DNA from: Bordetella sp. LUAb4
GTDB lineage: Bacteria > Pseudomonadota > Gammaproteobacteria > Burkholderiales > Burkholderiaceae_B
Direction of reading: 5' to 3'
NCBI RefSeq assembly: GCF_021325795.1
Contig: NZ_JAHPZX010000002.1
Span: 496,001 to 560,000 of the forward strand
DNA: 64,000 nucleotides
Positions 52,995 to 61,574 of this stretch are shown in pieces (position 1 is the first letter of the stretch; the number at the start of each line of letters is the position of its first letter). The notes below the pieces were generated by a model, which saw only the letters and a list, made by a program, of their open reading frames with translations, had not been told where the DNA came from and did not search any database. Position numbers and translations under genes: made by a program.

Positions 52995-55691
52995 CTAGGC
53001 CGCCAGGCGTTGGCGCAATATCGTGGGGATGACGCCGCCGTTGCTAAGCAGCTCCACTTCCAATTGGGTTTCCACCGCCGCGGTCATGGCGATGTGCTCC
53101 ACGCCGCCAGCGCGCCTTTGGATGGTCACGTCGACCGTACAGCGCGGCGTGATCGCTTCAGCTTGCACCGTGATGGTGTCGCCTGCCTGCAGCGCCAGTG
53201 AGTCGGGCCCGACTCCCGCCGGCAAGCGCAGCGGCAGGATACCCATGCCGATCAGATTGGACCGGTGAATGCGTTCGAAGCTGCACGCCAGCACCGCCCT
53301 GATGCCCAGCAGGCGCTGTCCCTTGGCGGCCCAGTCCCGTGAAGAGCCGGTGCCGTAACGTTCTCCCGCCACCAGCACGGTCGACTGGCCCGCCTCGCGA
53401 TAACGGGCGGCGGCATCCCAGATCGGCACGATCTCGCCCGAAGGAATATGCAGCGTGTGCGCCACGGGCGCCTGCGGCGCCAGCAGATTGCGCAAGGTCT
53501 TGCTGTGGAAAGCCGCCCGCATCATGACTTCCCAATTGCCCCGCCGCGATGCGAACACATTGAGATCATCACGCGCGTCGCCGCGCGCCACCAGGAAATC
53601 CGCCACCAGGCTGTCCGGCGGAATCGCGCTGGCCGGCGAGATGTGGTCGGTGGTGATGTCATCGCCCACGATCAACAGCGGATAAGCGGTATAGGTGCCA
53701 AGCTGGCTGCCGTACTTGAGCGAAGCGAATGGCGGCCGCCGCAAGGTGGTGGAACCCGCATCCCACGGGAAGCGCGGCGCGTCGGTCACCGCCAGCTGGT
53801 GCCATAGTGGATTGCCTTGCGCGATGTCGAAGCAACGCTTGAAATCGCCCGGGTCGAGCGCCTGCGCCAGCGCCGCAACGACTTCCGCGCGCGACGGCCA
53901 CAGGTCGGCCAGATACACGGGACGGCCCGCGGGCGTGTGGGTCACCGGACCGCTGGCCATATCGCGCTCCGCGTCGCCGGAGATCGCATAGGCCACTACC
54001 AGCGGCGGCGACATCAAGAAGCCCAGGTCCAGATCCGGATGGATACGCCCCGGGAAATTGCGGTTGCCGGACAGCACCGCGACCGGACGAATCTGCCCGG
54101 CCCTGGCGGCGGCGGCAATGGCTGCCGGCAGGGGACCGGAATTGCCGATGCAGGTGGTACAGCCATACCCGACGATGTCGAAGCCGACCACCGTCAGATC
54201 CTCGATGAAGCCACCCCGCGCCAGATAGGCGGCGGCCGCGGGCGACCCGGGCCCCAGGGACGTCTTGACCCAGGCGGGCACGCGCAGGCCCAACGCGCGC
54301 GCCTTGCGGGCGACCAGCGCGGCGGCGATGAGCAAGGCCGGATCGGACGTATTCGTGCAACTGGTGATCGCGGCAATGGCGATGGGGAAGGCCGGCATGG
54401 CGCTACCGGGCACAGGCGTGAAGTCCTGCGCGCGCAGGACTGCCGGAATCTGCGTATGTGGCAGCAGGTCCTGCGGACGCCGCGGGCCGGCGGCATGCAT
54501 GCCGATGCTGTCCAGCGCAATGTGTATCGTCTTCGTGTAGCGGGGCCGCGCCTGTGGATCGAACCACAGGTCCGTGCGCTGCATATAGGCACGCACCAGA
54601 TCGATCGCGGCGGCCGATCGGCCGGTCTGCCGCAGATAGTCCAGCGTCTGCTCGTCCACCGGAAAATAGCCCGTCGTCGCGCCATACTCCGGCGCCATAT
54701 TGGCGACCACGCTGCGCTCGCCCGCGGTCAACGTCGAGACGCCCGACCCGAAGAACTCGATGAATTCGCCGGACACGCCGATGGCGCGCAAGCGCTGGGT
54801 CACCGTCAATGCCAGATCCGTTGCCGTGGCGCCTGCTTGCAGGCTGCCGGTCAGTTCCACGCCGATGACATCGGGAATGCGCAGCATCGTCGGCATGCCG
54901 AACATGACCGTCTGCGCCTCCAGGCCACCGACACCCCAGCCCAGCACACCGATACCGTTGATCATGGGCGTATGGCTGTCGGTGCCTATCATCATGTCCG
55001 GCATGGCCCAGCGGCGGCCGGACGCATCCACCGACGTGGTCACCACCGTGGCCAACTGCTCCAGGTTGATGGTGTGCATGATGCCGGTGCCGGGTGGATT
55101 GATCCGCACCCCCTGCAGCGCCCGCGAGGCCCAGCGCAAGAAGCGGTAACGCTCCTGGTTGCGGCGGATCTCGTAGGTCATGTTGATGTCCGCCGCATCG
55201 GGCCGCGCGTAGGCTTCAACGGCCAGCGAGTGGTCGACGGACACTTCCACCGGCAACAGCGGGCTGAGCGACGCGGGATCGGCGCCCGCCTCCGCCAGTT
55301 CGTCGCGCATGGCGGCGATGTCGACCAGCGCGGGAGTGCTGGTGGTGTCGTGCATCAGGACGCGCGCGGGTTGAAAAGGAATCTCCGCTTCGCTGCGGCC
55401 CTCTTCCAGCCACGCCAACAGCGCCTGCACGAACTGCGCGCGCTCCTCGCCGCGCGTGTTACGCAGGACGTTTTCCAGCATCAGGCGCAGGACGACGGGC
55501 AGTCGCGTCAAAGCAGTGCCGGCGGCCGTTTGCAGGTCCGTGATGACGTAGCGCTGGTCGTGGACGATGAGGTCGGTGGTGATCCTCTCGGCCGCCGCCT
55601 GGCCTGCATCGCCCATCTGGCTTCTCTGGCCCTGGACGCCTGCGTTGGGAGCGACCATGCCTACCCCTGCATCGGTATAGGTGTTTTCCAT
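52995..55691 (-). CDS. acnA: Aconitate hydratase, AcnA type
   Basis: The 898-residue enzyme is a full AcnA/IRP-type aconitase. Cluster ligands are SCTNTS and the pair in GYGCTTCIGNSG. The order is domains 1-3 (with MIGTDSHTPMINGIGVLGWG), linker, then the swivel domain (VLVAGERYGTGSSRDWAAKG). It interconverts citrate and isocitrate. Its ATG is 9 bp from a perfect palindrome shared with the divergent Bug gene, so it is probably a regulated second aconitase for uptake of a tricarboxylate or related acid, not the only TCA enzyme. No clear ribosome site is seen, so the leader is short or the start may differ. Confidence 0.93.
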   Translation of the reverse strand: MENTYTDAGVGMVAPNAGVQGQRSQMGDAGQAAAERITTDLIVHDQRYVITDLQTAAGTALTRLPVVLRLMLENVLRNTRGEERAQFVQALLAWLEEGRSEAEIPFQPARVLMHDTTSTPALVDIAAMRDELAEAGADPASLSPLLPVEVSVDHSLAVEAYARPDAADINMTYEIRRNQERYRFLRWASRALQGVRINPPGTGIMHTINLEQLATVVTTSVDASGRRWAMPDMMIGTDSHTPMINGIGVLGWGVGGLEAQTVMFGMPTMLRIPDVIGVELTGSLQAGATATDLALTVTQRLRAIGVSGEFIEFFGSGVSTLTAGERSVVANMAPEYGATTGYFPVDEQTLDYLRQTGRSAAAIDLVRAYMQRTDLWFDPQARPRYTKTIHIALDSIGMHAAGPRRPQDLLPHTQIPAVLRAQDFTPVPGSAMPAFPIAIAAITSCTNTSDPALLIAAALVARKARALGLRVPAWVKTSLGPGSPAAAAYLARGGFIEDLTVVGFDIVGYGCTTCIGNSGPLPAAIAAAARAGQIRPVAVLSGNRNFPGRIHPDLDLGFLMSPPLVVAYAISGDAERDMASGPVTHTPAGRPVYLADLWPSRAEVVAALAQALDPGDFKRCFDIAQGNPLWHQLAVTDAPRFPWDAGSTTLRRPPFASLKYGSQLGTYTAYPLLIVGDDITTDHISPASAIPPDSLVADFLVARGDARDDLNVFASRRGNWEVMMRAAFHSKTLRNLLAPQAPVAHTLHIPSGEIVPIWDAAARYREAGQSTVLVAGERYGTGSSRDWAAKGQRLLGIRAVLACSFERIHRSNLIGMGILPLRLPAGVGPDSLALQAGDTITVQAEAITPRCTVDVTIQRRAGGVEHIAMTAAVETQLEVELLSNGGVIPTILRQRLAA

Positions 55692-55700
55692 AGCAGCATT

Positions 55701-55728
55701 ATTGCATTTTCACATTCTAAAATGCAAT
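55701..55728. promoter_or_regulatory. Palindromic operator candidate between acnA and Bug gene
   Basis: ATTGCATTTT (55701-55710) and AAAATGCAAT (55719-55728) are perfect 10-bp arms with an 8-bp centre. On the plus strand TAAAAT (55718-55723) and on the minus strand TAGAAT (55714-55719) resemble -10 boxes for the two divergent genes, so one bound regulator could control both. No regulator gene is adjacent. Confidence 0.7.
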
Positions 55729-55788
55729 GAACAGGTAATCCTGATTTACCCCAAGTCGTGCGCGATCAGACGCATATCCGGAGACAAC

Positions 55789-56781
55789 ATGCCCTCGCCT
55801 TCCCTCCCCCGCCGCGCAGTCATCTTGGCGGCCGCCGCCAGCGCGATACTCATCGGGTCCGCCGCCTCGGCGCAGGACTTTCCTTCCAGGCCGGTCACCA
55901 TCATCGTGCCCTTCTCCGCGGGCGGAGGCGTCGACGTCATGGCGCGCCTGCTCGCCGAAAAGCTGCGGGTCACGCTCAAGCAGAACGTCATCGTCGAGAA
56001 CAAGCCCGGCGCCAGCGGGATGCTGGGTGCCGGCTACGTCGTCAAGGCGGCGCCCGATGGCTATACCCTGTTGCTGGGATCGGCCGGCGAGACGGCGATC
56101 AATCCCTACGTCTACAAGGACAAGATGGCCTACTCGCCCGGCAAGGACCTGGCGCCCGTCAGCCTGGTGTCGCGCGTGCCCAATGTGTTGGTGGCCGGGC
56201 CGTCCTTGAAGGCGAACACGACCGCCGAGCTGCTGCAATATGCCAAGGCTCACCCCGGCAAGGTGAGCTATGCGTCCAGCGGCGTCGGCAATCCTCAGCA
56301 TCTGAACGGTGCGCTGATGGAATCGACCGCCGGCGTCACCATGATGCACGTGCCTTACAAGGGCGCATCGGGCCAACTGTCCGACGTCACCGGGGGCAAC
56401 GTCGACATGACCTTCGTCAGCTATGCCGCGGCGCTGCCTTTCATCCAGTCCCACAAGGTACGCGCCCTGGGCGTCACGTCCGCCAAGCGGGCGGCTTTCG
56501 CCAAGGACATCCCGGCGCTGGCCGAAACGCCAGGACTTGAATCCTATGATTTGAGCAACTGGTTTGGCGTGTTTGCCCCGGCCAAGACCCCGGCGCCCGT
56601 GGTGGCGGCCCTCAACCAGGCGATTTCCGCCGCCCTGCGCGATCCCGAGCTGGCACAACGCTTGACGGAACAGGGAGGGGAAGTCGATATCCTGACGCCG
56701 CAAGCCTTTCATGACTTCATCCAGACGCAGAGCAAGCAATACCAGGCGATCGTGGAGCACGCGCACATCACGGCGGAATAG
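55789..56781 (+). CDS. Bug-family tripartite tricarboxylate transporter substrate-binding protein
   Basis: The ATG at 55789 (GGAG 6 nt upstream) gives 330 residues. The signal peptide ends near ASAQD. Bug landmarks are FPSRPVTIIVPFSAGGGVDV, VENKPGASGMLGA and YKGASGQLSDVTGGNVDM. It is divergent from acnA across a perfect palindrome and converges on leuD with a 5-bp gap. A tricarboxylate such as citrate or aconitate would fit the aconitase neighbour; the true ligand is unknown. Confidence 0.94.
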   Translation: MPSPSLPRRAVILAAAASAILIGSAASAQDFPSRPVTIIVPFSAGGGVDVMARLLAEKLRVTLKQNVIVENKPGASGMLGAGYVVKAAPDGYTLLLGSAGETAINPYVYKDKMAYSPGKDLAPVSLVSRVPNVLVAGPSLKANTTAELLQYAKAHPGKVSYASSGVGNPQHLNGALMESTAGVTMMHVPYKGASGQLSDVTGGNVDMTFVSYAAALPFIQSHKVRALGVTSAKRAAFAKDIPALAETPGLESYDLSNWFGVFAPAKTPAPVVAALNQAISAALRDPELAQRLTEQGGEVDILTPQAFHDFIQTQSKQYQAIVEHAHITAE

Positions 56782-56786
56782 CCCAG

Positions 56787-57428
56787 CTACGTGGACAACC
56801 TTCTTCGCGTCAACGCGGCGACGTCCTTGAGCCAGGGCTGACGCCGCCAATGCTGGGCGGCGAAGTCTCGCACCTGATCCTGGTAGGTCAACGACAGGCC
56901 GATATTGTCCAGGCCTTCCAGGAACATCCGCCGATGCCGCGGGACCATCTCGAAGCTCGCCCGCAGGCTGCGGCTTTGCACGGTCTGGGCATTCACGTCG
57001 ATGGTCACGCCGTTCGCTTCAGGATCGCTGGCATCCGCCATCAACTCGGCGATTTGCGCGGCCGGCAAGATGACGAGCAGAAGCCGGTTGTTCATTGCAT
57101 TGGAGAAAAAAATCTCGGCGAAGCTGGGGGCCACCACGGCCTGGAAGCCGTACTGCAACAAGCCCCATACGGCGTGTTCGCGGCTGGAACCGCAGCCAAA
57201 GTTCGATCCGCCTATCAGTACCGATGCGCCGGCGTAGTCAGGCCGGTTCAGGACGAAATCCGGTTCAGGCCTGCCCTTGGTATCGAAGCGCAGGTCATAC
57301 AGCAGGCCTTGCGTCAGCCCCGATTTGTCGATGCCGCGCAGGAATTGCTTGGGCATGATCTGGTCGGTATCCAGGTTTTCGATCGGCAAAGGCGCGGCGC
57401 GGCCCTGAATGATCTTCGCATCAACCAT
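56787..57428 (-). CDS. leuD: 3-isopropylmalate dehydratase small subunit type (LeuD)
   Basis: The 213-residue protein has the swivel-domain signature GGSNFGCGSSREHAVWGL and the opening PLPIENLDTDQIMPKQFL. With LeuC it isomerises 2- to 3-isopropylmalate in leucine synthesis or a related hydroxy acid. Its start overlaps the end of leuC by 8 nt, so the two are coupled. Location next to a Bug gene and a LysR gene, with no leuB or leuA in view, suggests either a catabolic paralogue or a dispersed leu operon. Confidence 0.92.
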   Translation of the reverse strand: MVDAKIIQGRAAPLPIENLDTDQIMPKQFLRGIDKSGLTQGLLYDLRFDTKGRPEPDFVLNRPDYAGASVLIGGSNFGCGSSREHAVWGLLQYGFQAVVAPSFAEIFFSNAMNNRLLLVILPAAQIAELMADASDPEANGVTIDVNAQTVQSRSLRASFEMVPRHRRMFLEGLDNIGLSLTYQDQVRDFAAQHWRRQPWLKDVAALTRRRLST

Positions 57429-58839
57429 GATTCATCTCCAGGCGGCGTACGTCGGTGATCTTGCCCGTGGTGGCGGCCGCCGCCGCCATCGCCGGGCTCA
57501 TCAGATGGGTGATTGCCCCACGTCCCTGGCGTCCTTCGAAATTACGGTTGGTGGTCGATGCGCACCGGACGCCGTCGGCCAGCACATCGTCGTTCATGGC
57601 CAGGCACATCGAGCAACCGGCATTGCGCCACTCGAAGCCGGCGTCCAGGAAGACCTGGTCCAGGCCCTCCGCTTCGGCGGCGGCCTTCACTGTCCCGGAC
57701 CCCGGCACGACCATCGCCCGCACGCCTTGCGCCACATGGCGGCCGCGCACGACGGCAGCCGCCGCGCGCAGGTCTTCGATCCGTCCATTGGTACAGGATC
57801 CGATGAATACATGCTGGATGGGCGTCCCTTCGATGGCCTCGCCTTCGCCCAGCCTGGTGTAAGCCAGCGCGCGCGCGCCGCTCACCCGCAAGACGCCATC
57901 CGCCAGTTCATCCAGACGCGGCAGGCGCGCATCGATGGCAACCACTTGGTCCGGACTGGTCCCCCACGTTACCTGCGGCGCGATGGTGGTCGCATCGAAG
58001 GTATGCGACGCATCGAATACCGCGGCCTCATCGCTGCGTAGATCGCGCCAGGCGTCCAGGGCAGCTGCACGATGCGTGGCAGCCAGGTCCGGCGCGCGGG
58101 CCATCACATAATCGATGGCTTTTTGGTCAGGCGCGATCAGCGCACCGCGGGCCCCGGCCTCGACGATCATATTGCACAGGGTGAAGCGCGCCTCGATGGA
58201 CAAGGCATCGATCGCGCTGCCGCTGTATTCGATCACGTAACCAAGCGCACCGCGCGCGCCGATGCGGCCGATGATGGCCAGCACCAGGTCTTTCGCTGTC
58301 ACGCCATCGGCCAGTTCACCGTCCACGCGGATATGCATGGTTTGCGCCACCCGGTAGACCAGTGTCTGCGTCGCCAGCACGTGCTCGACTTCCGTCGTAC
58401 CGATGCCGAAGCCCAAGGCACCCAATGCGCCATATGTCGTCGTATGGCTGTCACCGCAGATGACGACCATGCCGGGGCGGATCATGCCGTGCTCGGGAGC
58501 GACGACGTGCTCGATGCCTTGCAGCGCATCGTTGGTGTCGAACAGCGGTATGCCGAAGGTGTCGCAATTCTTCTTCAGATAGCTTGCCTGCAAAGCCGAC
58601 GGCGGATCCGCGATGACGCGTATCTTGCCGGGATGCGTGGGAATGATGTGGCTGACGACGGCCACATTCTGTCCCGGCATGGGCACGCCGCGACCTTCGT
58701 CGTAAAGACCGGCGAAGGCTTGCGGACTGGTGTACTCGTTCATCAGATGCAGGTCGCAAAAAAGCAGGATGTTCTGTTCATCGAGCTGTGCAACGGTGTG
58801 CGTTTCGATGAGCTTCCGATAGAAAGTACGTGGGGGCAT
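57421..58839 (-). CDS. leuC: 3-isopropylmalate dehydratase large subunit type (LeuC)
   Basis: From the ATG at 58839 (MPPRTFYRKLIETHTV) the protein has 472 residues; a GTG at 58848 would add three. Iron-sulfur ligands appear in GSCTNGR and AGCSMCLAMN, and the aconitase-superfamily signature in VVICGDSHTTTYGALGALGFG. It forms the heterodimer with LeuD. It is preceded by a Bug gene on the same strand (71-bp gap), unusual for a purely biosynthetic enzyme, so a role in breakdown of an imported hydroxy acid is possible. Confidence 0.92.
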   Translation of the reverse strand: MPPRTFYRKLIETHTVAQLDEQNILLFCDLHLMNEYTSPQAFAGLYDEGRGVPMPGQNVAVVSHIIPTHPGKIRVIADPPSALQASYLKKNCDTFGIPLFDTNDALQGIEHVVAPEHGMIRPGMVVICGDSHTTTYGALGALGFGIGTTEVEHVLATQTLVYRVAQTMHIRVDGELADGVTAKDLVLAIIGRIGARGALGYVIEYSGSAIDALSIEARFTLCNMIVEAGARGALIAPDQKAIDYVMARAPDLAATHRAAALDAWRDLRSDEAAVFDASHTFDATTIAPQVTWGTSPDQVVAIDARLPRLDELADGVLRVSGARALAYTRLGEGEAIEGTPIQHVFIGSCTNGRIEDLRAAAAVVRGRHVAQGVRAMVVPGSGTVKAAAEAEGLDQVFLDAGFEWRNAGCSMCLAMNDDVLADGVRCASTTNRNFEGRQGRGAITHLMSPAMAAAAATTGKITDVRRLEMNHG

Positions 58840-58910
58840 GGGGTTCACTGCTCACTGTTCACTGTTCAAGCAAGGGGCACGGCAATGCGTGGGAACGAGC
58901 CTGGGCCGTA

Positions 58911-59870
58911 TCACTGCATGGTGATACCGCGGTCCTTGACCAGCTTGTTCCATTGCGGGATTTCGGTCTCCAGGCGTTGGCGCGCTTGGGCTGGCGTGGA
59001 AGGCGTCGCTTCGAAGCCTTCGCGCGCCATGCGATCCGCGATGGGCCGGGACTTCAGGACCTTCACCAGCGTTTCGTTCAGCTTGTCGATGACAGGTTGG
59101 GGCGTGTGCGCCGGCACGAAGACGATGAACCAGGTGTCGAAGGAATAGTTCGGCAGGCCCGCTTCCGCAATGGTCGGGACATCGGGCATCAGCGGCGAGC
59201 GCTTGGTGCCGGTCACGCCCAATGCGCGTATCTTGCCGCCCTGGATCTGCCCTTGCGCGGCCGCCAGCACGGGGAAGCACAACTGCACTTGGCCGCTCAT
59301 CACGTCGATCAGGGCCGGACCGCCGCCTCGATAGGGAATGTGGACGATGTCGACACCCGCCACCGCCTTGAACAGCTCGGCCGCCATATGGAAGGTGCTG
59401 CCTGGCCCCGCCGATGCGTAGGTGAGCTTGCCCGGCTCTTTCTTGGCCAGAGCTATCAGTTCCTGGACGGTTTGCGCGGGTACGGCGTTATTGACGACCA
59501 ACACATGTTGGGACGACGCCACCATGCTGATGGGAGCCAGATCCTTCAAGGTGTCATACGGCATGTTGGGGAACAGCGATGGATTGATCGCCAGCGACAC
59601 GGTCTGCAAGCCGATGGTGTAGCCATCGGGAGCCGACTTGGCCACGGCATCCACCCCCACATTGCCGCCAGCGCCGCCGCGATTCTCGATCACGATGGCG
59701 CGGCCCAGGGCCTTGGCCCATTCATCGCTAACCATGCGCGCGACGATATCCGCACTGCCGCCCGGTGCGTAGGGGACGATGAGTTTCACGGGCCGTTCAG
59801 GGTAGTCGGCCGCCGCCGAGGTACAGAAAACCAGGGTCGCCAGGAAGGCAAGAAGTCCGCCACGTCGCAT
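58911..59870 (-). CDS. Bug-family tripartite tricarboxylate transporter substrate-binding protein
   Basis: The ATG at 59870 (GGAG 6 nt upstream) gives 319 residues; a TTG at 59882 would add four. Signal peptide about 1-22 (LLAFLATLVFCTSAAAD). Family segments are YPERPVKLIVPYAPGGSADI, IENRGGAGGNVG and YRGGGPALIDVMSGQVQL. It is the first gene of a Bug-leuC-leuD unit, with a LysR gene divergent. It probably delivers the organic acid that the dehydratase or the regulator recognises. Confidence 0.94.
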   Translation of the reverse strand: MRRGGLLAFLATLVFCTSAAADYPERPVKLIVPYAPGGSADIVARMVSDEWAKALGRAIVIENRGGAGGNVGVDAVAKSAPDGYTIGLQTVSLAINPSLFPNMPYDTLKDLAPISMVASSQHVLVVNNAVPAQTVQELIALAKKEPGKLTYASAGPGSTFHMAAELFKAVAGVDIVHIPYRGGGPALIDVMSGQVQLCFPVLAAAQGQIQGGKIRALGVTGTKRSPLMPDVPTIAEAGLPNYSFDTWFIVFVPAHTPQPVIDKLNETLVKVLKSRPIADRMAREGFEATPSTPAQARQRLETEIPQWNKLVKDRGITMQ

Positions 59871-59939
59871 GGATGTCTCCAATGATTGTTGTTGTGTGGT
59901 GGAATCTTAATAGTGAACCATGTGGCGATAATGTCTTCT

Positions 59940-59971
59940 TTATTAGTTCTTTCGGTCGTTAAAGTTAATAA
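59940..59971. promoter_or_regulatory. AT-rich inverted repeat between Bug and LysR genes
   Basis: TTATTA (59940-59945) and TAATAA (59966-59971) are perfect arms around 20 bp in the divergent intergenic region. This AT-rich tract is the likely LysR site and promoter zone. The assignment rests on position and symmetry only. Confidence 0.4.
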
Positions 59972-59982
59972 TCCGCGATTGC

Positions 59983-60060
59983 TGTTCCGGATCAGCGTTT
60001 AGGACCTTCATTCCGAACCAACATTCAGGACGAGCGTTCCCATTCACCATTCAGGATCAC
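59983..60060. repeat. Degenerate 13-bp tandem array running up to a LysR start codon
   Basis: Six consecutive 13-bp units (starts 59983, 59996, 60009, 60022, 60035, 60048) follow CATTCAGGAYCAN loosely; units 4 and 6 are most alike. The array ends 1 bp before the LysR ATG, and the last unit supplies the AGGA ribosome site. It parallels the 17-bp array before the other LysR gene. Confidence 0.6.
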
Positions 60061-60061
60061 C

Positions 60062-60976
60062 ATGAGCCCGATATCCGATCTGGAGTTCTTCGCCATCCTG
60101 GCGAAACACCCCAGCCTGCGCGAGGCTGCGCAGCAATTGGGGATCACACCCCCCGCGGTCAGCAAGCGGTTGAACGCGGTCGAACGAAGGCTGGGCGTAC
60201 GTCTGCTGAACCGGACGACTCGCCGCGCCAGCCTGACCCCGGAGGGAGAGACCTATCTTCTGGAAGGCGCGCGAGTGCTGGAGGAGCTTGAAGCGCTGGA
60301 GCGCAAGGTCGCCGGCGCGCGGGCCGTGCCCAGGGGAACCCTGCGCGTCGTGGCGACCTTTGGATTCGGCCGACGCTTCATCTCGCCTGCCTTGTCGGCC
60401 TTCGCCCTGTCTTTTCCGGAAGTCGAAGTGCAGCTCACGTTGACCGACCGCCCCGTCAACCTGATCGAGCAGGGATTCGACTTGCAGATCCGGCTCGGCG
60501 AGTTACCCGACTCGACCCTTACCGCGCGGCTGCTTGCCCACAACCGCCGGGTGCTCGGCGCCGCCAACGCGTATCTGGCCAGGCATGGGCATCCCGCGAC
60601 GCCGCGCGAACTGGCCCAGCACGCCTGCCTCTTCATCCAGGAAAACAACGAAACCTTCGGCACCTGGCACTTGAAGTCCGGCGGCCACGCCGAGACCGTC
60701 AAAGTGCGCGGCCCGCTGGCGTCCAACGATGGCGAGTGCGTGGTGAACTGGGCGCTGGATGGTCACGGCATCCTGATGCGTTCCCTGTGGGAGATAAGGC
60801 CTTTCATGCAGAGCGGACGCCTGGCCCCCGTGCTACCGAAATGGGATCTACCCCCTGCCGATATCTATGCCGTCTTTCCCACCAGGAACTATCTGTCAGC
60901 GAAAACGCGCGCCTTGGTGGACTTCCTGCTGGAAAGGTTCGAACCGCATCGGCGGCATAGGGATGGGAACTGGTAG
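60062..60976 (+). CDS. LysR-family transcriptional regulator
   Basis: The 304-residue protein has an N-terminal LysR HTH (ISDLEFFAILAKHPSLREAA, then GITPPAVSKRLNAVERRLG and RTTRRASLTPEGE) and a substrate-binding domain of the type common in DsdC/CrgA-like regulators (NLIEQGFDLQIRLGEL). It is divergent from the Bug-leuC-leuD genes and is their probable regulator. The start has AGGA 6 nt upstream inside a 13-bp array. Confidence 0.94.
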   Translation: MSPISDLEFFAILAKHPSLREAAQQLGITPPAVSKRLNAVERRLGVRLLNRTTRRASLTPEGETYLLEGARVLEELEALERKVAGARAVPRGTLRVVATFGFGRRFISPALSAFALSFPEVEVQLTLTDRPVNLIEQGFDLQIRLGELPDSTLTARLLAHNRRVLGAANAYLARHGHPATPRELAQHACLFIQENNETFGTWHLKSGGHAETVKVRGPLASNDGECVVNWALDGHGILMRSLWEIRPFMQSGRLAPVLPKWDLPPADIYAVFPTRNYLSAKTRALVDFLLERFEPHRRHRDGNW

Positions 60977-61034
60977 GCCAGGATGCAGATGTTTCCCACA
61001 TCCCGGGACAGGCGGCGCGACCGGTTTGCATGGC

Positions 61035-61566
61035 TTATTCCCAAACCTTGAAATTTCCATTAATGGCGAACCCGCGGGGGTAGTCCTCCACCTCCAAAGC
61101 GCCCACAAGCGCCATCAGGCCGGTGGCGGCATCGAGACGGAACGTGGTGATCGCATCGGTTTTGCGGACACTGGCGTAGAGAAACGCACCGTCTGGTGTG
61201 AGATGGATGTCAGCACCCATGGCCGGGCCCGAAAAATCCGCAGGCATGAGCGATTCATACTTCACTTCCCGCAACGCTACGGTCGCGCGGTCGACGCTGT
61301 AGGCAGCGACCGATCCCGCATGCTCGTTGACGCAGTAGAGCCGGTCCAGGGTGGGATGGAAGACCAGGTGGCGTGGACCGGATCCGGGACCAGTGGCGAT
61401 GGCGGCCGTCGCGTGACCAGGCCAGCGGGATGTTGCCTCGCGTCGGCGCGCCGGTACCCGGCACGTCGACGACTTCGAGCAACTGAAGGTCACCGTTCGC
61501 GGGATCCATCAGGAACGCATGAATCTCCCGGCTTTCCGACGAGGAAACATGGACGAGCAAGGACAT
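61035..61566 (-). pseudogene. Decayed lactonase-family (beta-propeller) gene
   Basis: The 5' part (start 61566) reads MSLLVHVSSSESREIHAFLM and continues to PTRGNIPLAWSRDGR, as in full-length lactonase-family proteins (6-phosphogluconolactonase-like, about 340 residues). Around 61405 the homology jumps, in another frame, to GPGSGPRHLVFHPTLDRLYC and GAFLYASVRKTDAITTFRLD, which belong to later propeller blades. About 150 residues of the middle are missing, and the end (GNFKVWE) stops short of the last blade. So the gene has an internal deletion with frame change and a truncated end. It is next to the acyl-CoA synthetase gene on the same strand (8-bp gap). Confidence 0.8.
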
Positions 61567-61574
61567 GTCTTACC

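Noticed and set aside
53817-55730. 637-residue plus-strand open frame across acnA
   Set aside because: It is a shadow of the aconitase gene: Arg/His/Gly-rich, no family resemblance, while the opposite strand shows a complete AcnA.
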